DNA of 64,000 bases from Gammaproteobacteria bacterium (GTDB lineage Bacteria > Pseudomonadota > Gammaproteobacteria > Magnimaribacterales > AG-339-G14): positions 1-64,000 of the forward strand of contig QOPF01000003.1 in assembly GCA_003331625.1 (NCBI GenBank). Direction: 5' to 3'. The notes under the pieces are model-generated. The model made no database searches. It saw nothing but the letters and a program-made list of their open reading frames with translations, and had not been told where the DNA came from. The translations under genes and the position numbers were made by a program. Within the stretch, counting starts at the first letter, position 1. Each line of letters opens with the position of its first letter. Below, one piece after another: positions 44,961 to 52,937 of the stretch.

Positions 44961-46876
44961 TTATACGAAAACTACTTATTTCTAACAGAGGAGAAATAGC
45001 CAGTAGGATTATAAGAAGTGCACACGATATGGGTATTAGCTGTGTAGCTATATATACAGAAGCAGACACAAATACTCCTTACGTAAGAGAAGCAGATCAA
45101 GCATTCAAACTAAGTGATACTTATTTAAACGCAAAAGAAATTTTAGAGATTGCAAAAAAAAATGACGTAGATGCAATACATCCTGGTTATGGCTTTTTAT
45201 CTGAGAACGCAAATTTTGCTAATAGCGTTAAAAAGGCCGGAATTAAATGGGTTGGGCCTTCAGCAAATGCAATTAAAAAAATGGGAGACAAACTTACAGC
45301 TAAAACCTTAGCTGAAAAAGTCGGAGTTCCTACTTTGCCTATGGGAACTTCTTCAAAAGATGCAAAAAACATAGGTTATCCAATTTTAGTTAAAGCTGCG
45401 GCAGGCGGTGGTGGAAAAGGCATGCGTATTGTTGAAGACGCTAAAGATCTCAAAGAGTCAATTGCCTCTGCAGAACGTGAGGCTGAAGGAGGTTTTGGAG
45501 ATAAAAGAGTTTTCCTTGAAAGATATATTGAAAGATCAAGGCATATTGAGGTACAAATTCTTGGAGATTCACATGGAAATCTTGTGCATTTAGGTGAAAG
45601 AGAATGTTCAATTCAAAGAAGACATCAAAAAATTATTGAAGAGTCCCCTTCTCCAATGGTAAGTGATTCTATGCGTCGCGAAATGGGAGCAGCAGCTTTG
45701 AAATTAGCTTCAAAATTAAAATATGAATCCGCAGGAACAGTAGAATTTTTAGTCGACGAAAAAACCAAAGAATTTTGGTTTTTAGAAGTTAATACAAGAT
45801 TGCAAGTTGAGCATCCAGTTACGGAAGAAGTTACGGGTATTGACCTTGTAAAAGAACAATTGAGAATAGCTGATGGTGAAGAGCTAGGATTTGATCAATC
45901 TGATGTAGATTGGTTTGGAAGCTCCATTGAAGTAAGACTTTATGCTGAAGATCCAGGAAATGATTTTTTACCAGTTACAGGAAAACTAATAAGATTTGAA
46001 CCTGCTAATAATCCCGTGGTGAGATGGGATGTAGGTATTGAGACAGGTTCAATAATTACTTCTGACTTTGATCCTATGCTTGCCAAAGTAATATCATATG
46101 GAGAGACAAGAATAGAAGCTGCTAACAAACTTGTCTTAGCTCTTAAAAATAGTCATTTTGGAGGTATGAAAACTAATAGAGAGTTTTTAATATCAATACT
46201 TGAATCAAAAGAATTTTTAAAAGGGGCAACAACGACTGACTTTATAAAAAAAGTTAAATTAAATACTGAATTAGGTCTTTCTGAAGATGAAATAAATGAT
46301 TATGCCAAGTTAGCAGCTCTTTGGATTCAAGGAAAAAATAGAAATGAAGCTTCAGTATTAACTAATATGGAATCTGGATGGAATAATGCCAGACTGCCCT
46401 TCCAGGAAGTAAAGCTAAAGATGAATGAATTAGAAACTTCAATAAAATATAAAAATACTAGAAATAATATTTTTAAATTTTCTGATAAAAAAAATGGAGT
46501 AGTTTTTGAATGGAAAAACAATTTCATTGATGCTGAAATTTCTGGATCTCGTTATAGATCTAAAGTATCCAAGGATAAAGATCTATTATTGCTGCACACT
46601 TATAAAGGCGATGTTCTATTTAAAATTTTGCCTAAGTTTAAAATTCAAGAGATAGGAATAGTGGAAGGAGGATTGAATGCTCCCATGCCTGGAAAAGTTG
46701 TAGAGGTCAAAATCAAAAAAGGATCTTCCGTAAAAAAAGGAGATACTTTGGTTATTCTTGAAGCAATGAAAATGGAACATAAAGTTAGCGCTCCTGCAAA
46801 TGGAAAAATTTCAAAAGTACTCATTTCTCAGGGAGACCAAGTAGAAAATGGTCAAACTTTAATTGTCTTAGATTAA
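44957..46876 (+). CDS. Acyl-CoA carboxylase biotin-containing (alpha) subunit
   Basis: 639 residues: biotin carboxylase N-domain (1-110, LLISNRGEIASRI), ATP-grasp with the glycine-rich AAAGGGGKGMR loop and FLEVNTRLQVEHPVTE, biotin carboxylase C-domain, a poorly conserved linker (about 460-560) and a C-terminal biotinyl domain where K605 in EAMKMEH is the attachment site. It starts with GTG that overlaps the beta-subunit TGA (GTGA), so the two subunits are made in ratio. AtuF or LiuD are the nearest known equivalents. The 3' end overlaps the convergent hydratase gene by four bases. Confidence 0.88.
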   Translation: MIIRKLLISNRGEIASRIIRSAHDMGISCVAIYTEADTNTPYVREADQAFKLSDTYLNAKEILEIAKKNDVDAIHPGYGFLSENANFANSVKKAGIKWVGPSANAIKKMGDKLTAKTLAEKVGVPTLPMGTSSKDAKNIGYPILVKAAAGGGGKGMRIVEDAKDLKESIASAEREAEGGFGDKRVFLERYIERSRHIEVQILGDSHGNLVHLGERECSIQRRHQKIIEESPSPMVSDSMRREMGAAALKLASKLKYESAGTVEFLVDEKTKEFWFLEVNTRLQVEHPVTEEVTGIDLVKEQLRIADGEELGFDQSDVDWFGSSIEVRLYAEDPGNDFLPVTGKLIRFEPANNPVVRWDVGIETGSIITSDFDPMLAKVISYGETRIEAANKLVLALKNSHFGGMKTNREFLISILESKEFLKGATTTDFIKKVKLNTELGLSEDEINDYAKLAALWIQGKNRNEASVLTNMESGWNNARLPFQEVKLKMNELETSIKYKNTRNNIFKFSDKKNGVVFEWKNNFIDAEISGSRYRSKVSKDKDLLLLHTYKGDVLFKILPKFKIQEIGIVEGGLNAPMPGKVVEVKIKKGSSVKKGDTLVILEAMKMEHKVSAPANGKISKVLISQGDQVENGQTLIVLD

Positions 46877-47664
46877 TCCCATTTAGGTTTTCTTTTTTCT
46901 AAAAAAGCAGCAATTCCCTCTTGAGCATCTGGACCAGCAAATGTTTCAGCGCTTTTTTTTCCAAGGTATGGAAGGGCTTCATCAAAATTCATATCATCTT
47001 GAATGACATATGCTTCAAGACCAAATTGCATGGTACCAGGAGCTAGATTAGCTAAATCATTTGCTAACTTGTTAACTGCTTCATCCAACATGTCGATTGA
47101 AACTGATTCATTTATTAGTCCCCATTCCTGCGCTTTTTTAGCATCGATTGCTTGTCCGCGCATACAAAAATCTAAACCAGCCCTTTTTGGCATCACTCTA
47201 AATAGCCCAGCCATAACCATATGAGGCCAAACTCCTCTTAAAATTTCAGGAGCTGAAAACTTTGCATTCTCAACAGCAATGGCGTGGGTACAATTTGTAA
47301 CCATAAGAAGTGCTCCGGCATGAACTGATCCTTGAATCTTACAGATGACTGGCTTATAGAGGTGCCTGATTGATAGACTTATATCGTCTGATCCTTCTAT
47401 TTTAGGAACGTCTGATTCTATTTGCTTTCTATTTAAGTCAGCTCCAGCACAAAAGACATCTCCCTCTGCGCCAATTACTACAACTCTAATGCTTCTCTCT
47501 TGTTTTGCATAAGCAAGAGCATAATTAATTTCATTCATCATGACATTGTTGAGCGCGTTTTTCTTTTCTGGCCTATTTAAAGTAATGGTCAATATATGAT
47601 CAGAGATATTGATTTTTGTAGCTTGGAAGTTTAGGTTCTCTAAAGAGAGTTTTTTAGTATTCAT
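46873..47664 (-). CDS. Enoyl-CoA hydratase/isomerase family protein
   Basis: 263 residues of the crotonase superfamily: LNRPEKKNALNN, the oxyanion-hole segment DVFCAGADLNR, and APEILRGVWPHMV, where the glutamate is the likely catalytic acid/base. The PHMVMAGLFRV variant of the usual IPGAGGTQRL resembles the isohexenylglutaconyl- or methylglutaconyl-CoA hydratase group (AtuE, LiuC). It is transcribed with the AtuA homologue seven bases upstream and faces the carboxylase genes, which would provide its substrate. Confidence 0.8.
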   Translation of the reverse strand: MNTKKLSLENLNFQATKINISDHILTITLNRPEKKNALNNVMMNEINYALAYAKQERSIRVVVIGAEGDVFCAGADLNRKQIESDVPKIEGSDDISLSIRHLYKPVICKIQGSVHAGALLMVTNCTHAIAVENAKFSAPEILRGVWPHMVMAGLFRVMPKRAGLDFCMRGQAIDAKKAQEWGLINESVSIDMLDEAVNKLANDLANLAPGTMQFGLEAYVIQDDMNFDEALPYLGKKSAETFAGPDAQEGIAAFLEKRKPKWD

Positions 47665-47670
47665 TTTTAT

Positions 47671-49434
47671 TTATCCTAAAATAGTTTTTGGTATGGATAT
47701 CTTTTTCGCTCTTAAGTACTCGCCCAAAGACTTTGCTTGGCCATCCATTCTCGTTGAAGAGGAGACTCCATCTTGTAAAATTCCATGAATATAAAAGTTT
47801 AAAGATAAAATATTTGGTAAATCAAATCTATCAATTTCAAAAGGTTCTAGGTCTGGGAGTAATTCTTTAAGTTTTTTTACAGTTAAAAAATCATATAAAA
47901 ATCCATAAGTATCAATATTTTTGCTCCATACTCCAAGATTTGCGCAACCGCCTTTGTCTCCTGATCTTGTACCAAAAATTTCACCAAAAAATATCTCTTT
48001 ATCTGGTTTCTCAGTTATTTTCTTTACTTCGGTTGGTTCTTTTTGATAATAAACTTCTTCAAAATCTAATTGACTAGTCGGGAGGATCTCTAAAACTTTA
48101 CCGTCAACGAATATCTTTTCTTTTATATGCTTACTATCAACTAAAGCTGGCCAGTACTCTATGTAAGGACCATTTGGAACAACTCCACTTCTTCCCGTCC
48201 ATCCAGGAAAGTTAGCAAGAGCTAATTCTATAATTTTTGCGCTAAATAGCCGACCTACCAAATCAGAATCCTTTGACATTACATCAATTCTCAAAAAAGC
48301 TTGAGCTTGTTCGTTTGTTTCAGGATTTTCTTTATCCGTTCTATGAAGTTGTATATCAACTTTATCAAATTGATCTTTTCCTCCTACTGATTCAAAAATA
48401 GTTTCTGAAATTAAATTAGCTTTTTCTTCAATATCTAAACCTGTAATAAGTAATTCTGTACCATTTCTAAATCCACCAGCTAAATTAATACAAACTTTAT
48501 GATTTTTTGGAGGACTACTTCCTCTACATCCAGAGACATAAACTCTATCTTCTGACTCTTGCTCTATTTTTAGGGTATCGAAATGTGAAATGACATCTGG
48601 GTTTGCATATGCAGGCGAGCCAATTTCATATAGTAATTGGGCTGTAACAGTTCCCACAGAAACCAAACCTCCTGTGCCGGGGTGTTTTGTAACTACAAAA
48701 CTTCCATCTTCATTAATTTCTGCAATTGGATATCCTATATCCTTGAATGATGGTACCTCTTTAAAAAAAGCATAGTTTCCCCCAGTTGCTTGAGCTCCAC
48801 ATTCTATAATATGACCGGCTGCTAAAGCGCCTGCTAATTTATCAAAATCATTTCTTGCCCAATTAAATTTCCAAGCTGCTGGTCCTATTACTACTGCAGC
48901 ATCTGTTACTCTTGGGCAAATTACGACATCTGCCCCTTCATCCAGAGCCTCTTTTATTCCCCAAGCTCCTAAGTAAGCATTAGCAGTCAAAGGTTTTTTT
49001 TCATATGAGAACAAATCATTTTTTTTATCTATATTTTTTAGTAATTCTCCTGCCGAAGAAAGTTCTTCAAGCCTTGGCATAAGGTCATCGCCTTCTATGT
49101 AAGCTACTTTTAAATTTAAATTTAGTTCTTTAATTATTTTTTCTACTTCTTTAGCCATTGAAGCGGGATTAAGTCCTCCGGCATTGGAAACTATTTTAAT
49201 TTTTTTATCTTCACAAAGTTTTGCCACTTCCTTGAATTGTTTTAAAAAAGTTCCAACGTAACCAAAATCCTCGCCTCTTTTTAACTTTTGATTGTATAAA
49301 ATTGTCATGGTTAATTCGGCTAAATAATCTCCTGTAAGGACATCAATAGGACCCCCTTCAACCATTTTTCTTGCTATGGAAAGATTATCTCCATAAAAAC
49401 CACTACAGTTAGCTATTTTGATATTTTGTGTCAT
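47671..49434 (-). CDS. AtuA-like protein (DUF1446 family)
   Basis: 587 residues. The N-terminal DUF1446 domain (about 1-445) starts IKIANCSGFYGDN and has a LTGDYLAELTM segment; the smaller C-terminal domain contains GTRSGDKGGCANLGVW. AtuA is required for citronellol and geraniol use in Pseudomonas, but its catalytic step is not established. The ATG at 49434 fits the family start; an in-frame extension to 49482 lies in the upstream transporter gene. Its start is 26 bases inside the EamA gene. Together with the carboxylase and hydratase it forms a partial Atu-type set. Confidence 0.82.
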   Translation of the reverse strand: MTQNIKIANCSGFYGDNLSIARKMVEGGPIDVLTGDYLAELTMTILYNQKLKRGEDFGYVGTFLKQFKEVAKLCEDKKIKIVSNAGGLNPASMAKEVEKIIKELNLNLKVAYIEGDDLMPRLEELSSAGELLKNIDKKNDLFSYEKKPLTANAYLGAWGIKEALDEGADVVICPRVTDAAVVIGPAAWKFNWARNDFDKLAGALAAGHIIECGAQATGGNYAFFKEVPSFKDIGYPIAEINEDGSFVVTKHPGTGGLVSVGTVTAQLLYEIGSPAYANPDVISHFDTLKIEQESEDRVYVSGCRGSSPPKNHKVCINLAGGFRNGTELLITGLDIEEKANLISETIFESVGGKDQFDKVDIQLHRTDKENPETNEQAQAFLRIDVMSKDSDLVGRLFSAKIIELALANFPGWTGRSGVVPNGPYIEYWPALVDSKHIKEKIFVDGKVLEILPTSQLDFEEVYYQKEPTEVKKITEKPDKEIFFGEIFGTRSGDKGGCANLGVWSKNIDTYGFLYDFLTVKKLKELLPDLEPFEIDRFDLPNILSLNFYIHGILQDGVSSSTRMDGQAKSLGEYLRAKKISIPKTILG

Positions 49435-50311
49435 CTTTATTTCTAATTTTTTTATCGGATATACCTGCAAGATAGATACCAACTAGAAGAATGATAGCAC
49501 CGAAAATCTGTTGATTTAAGAACATTTCTCCAAAAAAAATTATTGCTAGTAGTGCCGCAGTAAGAGGTTGTAATAAAAGAATTAAGGAAGAAAATTGAAC
49601 TCTCAATAATGATAAGCCAAAAATAATACTGCCTTGTCCGGCGATTTGAATAAATAAACCCTGAAAAATTAAATTTATCCATCCATTATAAGAATATGGA
49701 ACAAGCGCTCCTGATTCAACAAAGCTTCCTGCTAATAATGGAATACATCCAAATAAAGCAGAAAAAAACATCAAAAGAAAAATATCATATGTTTTTGAAA
49801 ATCTTTTTATAGAAATTAAATATCCTGAATAAAAAAGTGCCGCTAGCAAAGAAAGAAAATCTCCTTTAAGGCTTTGAAATTCATTTTGCTCAAAAAGAAT
49901 TAAAAAAACTCCCAACAAACAAAAAGATCCAGCAAAATAAAAAAATAAATCTAGTTTCTCTTTGAATATAAAAAATGAAATTATGGCTACATATATTGGA
50001 GCCGTATTAACAAAAAGAGATGCGTTTGCGATGGAAGTTTCATTGATTGACCAGTGCCAAAGAGTTATATCTGTTCCAAAAAAAAGACCAGGAATTGATA
50101 GATAAAAAATATCTTTTATTTTTATGTTTTTGAATTTTTTTTTAATTATGCCAAAAAGAAATAAAACAAATGTGGCTATAAGAAATCTATAAAAGCCAGT
50201 AAGAGACGGTGTTACTTCACTAGTCCGTACCAATATAGGAGCTATGCCAATAAGAAAAGCACCTATACTTGTTGATAAAATACCTATAGTTCTTAAGCTT
50301 AGAGTAGTCAT
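49409..50311 (-). CDS. EamA-family (DMT superfamily) transporter
   Basis: 300 residues, ten predicted membrane helices in two EamA repeats (about 10-135 and 145-285). FYRFLIATFVLF and the second-repeat AGYL-like ALFYSGYLISIKRF segments are typical. Members export or exchange metabolites such as amino acids; nothing allows a substrate call. It is divergent from xseA (30 bases) and overlaps the AtuA gene, so it could carry an intermediate of that pathway, which is inference only. Confidence 0.85.
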   Translation of the reverse strand: MTTLSLRTIGILSTSIGAFLIGIAPILVRTSEVTPSLTGFYRFLIATFVLFLFGIIKKKFKNIKIKDIFYLSIPGLFFGTDITLWHWSINETSIANASLFVNTAPIYVAIISFFIFKEKLDLFFYFAGSFCLLGVFLILFEQNEFQSLKGDFLSLLAALFYSGYLISIKRFSKTYDIFLLMFFSALFGCIPLLAGSFVESGALVPYSYNGWINLIFQGLFIQIAGQGSIIFGLSLLRVQFSSLILLLQPLTAALLAIIFFGEMFLNQQIFGAIILLVGIYLAGISDKKIRNKDDTKYQNS

Positions 50312-50329
50312 AATAATTTGAAGTAAAGA

Positions 50330-50335
50330 TATACT
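50330..50335 (+). promoter_or_regulatory. -10 element of xseA implying a leaderless mRNA
   Basis: TATACT ends six bases before the xseA ATG at 50342. A normal start site about seven bases after the -10 would fall on the A of the ATG. No Shine-Dalgarno is present. Confidence 0.45.
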
Positions 50336-50341
50336 GTATCA

Positions 50342-51700
50342 ATGTTGAATAAAGAGCAAAAAAATTCTCCAGCCATTCTTTCTGTTTCTCAATTAAATAA
50401 AAATGCGAAATTATCACTGGAAAAGAAATTTAATAATGTCTGGGTAAAAGGGGAAATTTCTGAGTTTACAAACTATAAACAGTCTGGACATTGGTATTTC
50501 ACTTTAAAGGACGAAAATGCATCCATAAACTGCGTCATGTTTAAGTTTAAGAATTCATATCTTAAAAACATTCCTGAAATAGGAGATGAAATTATTTTGA
50601 AAGGAAATATTTCTTTATTTGAAGCCCAAGGTAGATTTCAATTTATAGCAGAAGCATTAGAATATTCAGGAGAAGGAGATTTACTAAAAGCTTATGAAAA
50701 TTTAAAAAAAAAGCTTCTACTAGAAGGTCTTTTTGAAGAGAGTTTTAAAAAAGTAATCCCAAGTAAACCAATGCATATTGGTGTTGTATCTTCACCTTCT
50801 GGAGCAGTTATTCAAGATATAAGAAATATACTAGAGAGGCGAGCACCGTTATCTAAAGTGACTTTATCTCCAAGTCTTGTTCAAGGTGAAAAAGCAGATG
50901 ATCAGATAATTAAAGCGCTAGAAATGTTAACCACATTTAACGAATCTTATAAAATTGATTTAATTATAATTGCTAGGGGTGGAGGATCTCTTGAAGATCT
51001 TTGGTGCTTTAATAGTGAAAAGTTAGCGAGAAAAATTTATTCGCTAGAAATACCAATTATTAGCGCCATTGGTCATGAAACAGATTTTACTATTTGCGAC
51101 TTAGTATCAGATTTAAGAGCCCCTACTCCATCTTCTGCAGCTGAGATAATAAGTCAAGAACACTCAAATTTTTTTGATCGACTAATTGATCTTAAAAGGA
51201 ATGGATTATTTTCTCTTCAGAAAAATTTTTCGAATAAAAAAAACTTTCTTAAACAAAATCTAAACATTTTTAACAAGGTTGATCTTAATTTAGACCAAAA
51301 AAGTTTAAGACTCGACGAGAATCAAAATAGATTTACTTATTTACAAAAAGAAAACTTGAATTCAAAAAATCTTTTACTATCAAAATTTATTTTAAATTTA
51401 AAAGATAAAAATCCATTTTCTAAACTTTCGAGTCAAAAAGCGGATTTATCAAACATGGTCTTAATTTATAAAAATAGTTTTTTTACTAATTTTTCTGAAA
51501 AGAGAAATATTATTAAAACTTTGATATCTAAATTAAATGCTTTTAGTCCTTTAGCAGTCTTATCAAGAGGCTACACAGTTACAACAAAAAATGATGAACT
51601 ATTAGAAAGTTCAATATTAACAAAAGGAGATGAGATTAAAACTCGTACCGAAAAAACAATAATCTCCTCTGAGATAATTGATATCAATGAAATTGATTAA
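50342..51700 (+). CDS. xseA: Exodeoxyribonuclease VII large subunit
   Basis: 452 residues. The N-terminal OB-fold (about 15-110, with VWVKGEISEFTNYKQSGHWYFTLKD) precedes the catalytic domain containing GVVSSPSGAVIQDI, IIARGGGSLEDLW and ISAIGHETDFTI, then a lysine/asparagine-rich coiled coil and a C-terminal ALSRGYTV segment. It degrades single-stranded DNA with the small subunit XseB, which is not encoded nearby. The last 14 bases overlap the start of the M23 lipoprotein gene. Confidence 0.95.
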   Translation: MLNKEQKNSPAILSVSQLNKNAKLSLEKKFNNVWVKGEISEFTNYKQSGHWYFTLKDENASINCVMFKFKNSYLKNIPEIGDEIILKGNISLFEAQGRFQFIAEALEYSGEGDLLKAYENLKKKLLLEGLFEESFKKVIPSKPMHIGVVSSPSGAVIQDIRNILERRAPLSKVTLSPSLVQGEKADDQIIKALEMLTTFNESYKIDLIIIARGGGSLEDLWCFNSEKLARKIYSLEIPIISAIGHETDFTICDLVSDLRAPTPSSAAEIISQEHSNFFDRLIDLKRNGLFSLQKNFSNKKNFLKQNLNIFNKVDLNLDQKSLRLDENQNRFTYLQKENLNSKNLLLSKFILNLKDKNPFSKLSSQKADLSNMVLIYKNSFFTNFSEKRNIIKTLISKLNAFSPLAVLSRGYTVTTKNDELLESSILTKGDEIKTRTEKTIISSEIIDINEID

Positions 51701-52481
51701 AAATACTTTTTTTATTTTTTTATCATTTTTAATAAGTTGCAGTACTTTAGAAAATCAAATGTCTCCTAAATGCTTGTATCCTAAAGAGATGTTAGAAAAA
51801 GGCGGTATTATTAACAGAGAATATACTGGCAATATAGATAAAGAACTTAATAAATATATTTGTAAAGATAATAAAAATTCCTATCTCGTATATCCCATAC
51901 CGTATGACTCACCAAGTGAGTTTTTGCTTTTAGGAAATAAGATTAGGATAAATAAAAAAAATTTTAGAGAATCTAGAATTGTAATAAAGGACAAAAAGTT
52001 TAATGAAATATCCAAGATAAACCTTAAAAGAATTAGTGAAGAAAAAAAAATATTTGATAAATACATAAAGCTAATTACAGAAAAAAAATATTTGAGTATA
52101 AATTTTAAGATGCCTTCAGAAGGAATTATTTCTAGTGAATATGGAGTGAAAAGATTTATTAATAATATTCCAAGAAATCCTCATTTAGGTTTGGATATTG
52201 CTGCAGACAAAGGAACGCTTATTGTTGCTCCAGAAAATGGAAAAATTGTATTCTCAGGGAATTTTTTTTACAGGGGAAATCTTCTTATCATCGATCATGG
52301 CAATGGAATTATCACTACCTATTCTCATTTAGATGAAATTTTAAAAATAAAAGGTGATTTTGTAAAAAGAGGACAAAAAATTGCATCCATTGGATCATCA
52401 GGTCGAGTAACCGGACCTCATTTACATTTTGAAACTATCGTATATGGAATAAAAATTAATCCTTTAATATTTTTAAAGTGA
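51687..52481 (+). CDS. M23-family peptidase lipoprotein
   Basis: 264 residues. The N-terminal hydrophobic segment ends in LISC (Cys about 18), a good lipobox, so it is probably a lipoprotein. The C-terminal half is an LytM/M23 domain with all zinc and catalytic residues: H166-x3-D170 in HLGLD and H245-x-H247 in HLHFE, plus YSHLDE. Unlike NlpD or EnvC relatives with degenerate sites, it should be an active peptidoglycan endopeptidase. No LysM is seen; the middle region is lysine-rich. ATG 51687 is chosen over a TTG at 51678. Confidence 0.88.
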   Translation: MKLIKNTFFIFLSFLISCSTLENQMSPKCLYPKEMLEKGGIINREYTGNIDKELNKYICKDNKNSYLVYPIPYDSPSEFLLLGNKIRINKKNFRESRIVIKDKKFNEISKINLKRISEEKKIFDKYIKLITEKKYLSINFKMPSEGIISSEYGVKRFINNIPRNPHLGLDIAADKGTLIVAPENGKIVFSGNFFYRGNLLIIDHGNGIITTYSHLDEILKIKGDFVKRGQKIASIGSSGRVTGPHLHFETIVYGIKINPLIFLK

Positions 52482-52913
52482 CAATAAATCTATTATTTCT
52501 TTCTCAGTTTGTGGGCCTATTAAGGTATGTTCTAATTCTCCTTCTTTATTAACAATGAATGTCACCGGAAGATTTTCTGGAACAATCCATTTAAAAATTT
52601 CTGAAGGATCAGATAATAAAGAATCTACTGATACATTAAATCTCTCTAGTTGTTGTTTCAATTCTTCTCCTTCAAGTAAATCAAAATTTATTAAAAAAAC
52701 TTTTAAATCTTTAGAGAAATTCTTATCAAGATTATTTAATTCTGGAATTTCTTTGATGCATGGCGGACACCAATCTGCCCAATAATTAAAAATTATCCAT
52801 TTACCCTTTAAATCTTCTAAATGAAAGTTCTTACCTTCGAAAACTTTAAGATCATAGTTTGAACAAGAACATAAAAAAAGGATAAAAAATATTTTTATGA
52901 TATTTGTCTTCAT
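52473..52913 (-). CDS. TlpA-like thioredoxin-fold lipoprotein
   Basis: 146 residues. A signal with lipobox LCSC (C17) is followed by a thioredoxin/redoxin fold with the active site WCPPC (C49 and C52) and a later cis-proline segment ENLPVTFIV. It would act as a membrane-anchored periplasmic thiol-disulfide reductant, for example in cytochrome c maturation or disulfide repair. It overlaps the M23 gene tail to tail by nine bases and is divergent from sppA. Confidence 0.88.
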   Translation of the reverse strand: MKTNIIKIFFILFLCSCSNYDLKVFEGKNFHLEDLKGKWIIFNYWADWCPPCIKEIPELNNLDKNFSKDLKVFLINFDLLEGEELKQQLERFNVSVDSLLSDPSEIFKWIVPENLPVTFIVNKEGELEHTLIGPQTEKEIIDLLSL

Positions 52914-52921
52914 AATCTTTA

Positions 52922-52927
52922 TATAAT
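52922..52927 (+). promoter_or_regulatory. -10 element of sppA with very short leader
   Basis: Perfect TATAAT ending ten bases before the sppA ATG at 52938, which predicts a leader of only three or four bases. No Shine-Dalgarno is visible. Confidence 0.45.
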
Positions 52928-52937
52928 ACTGTTTAAA

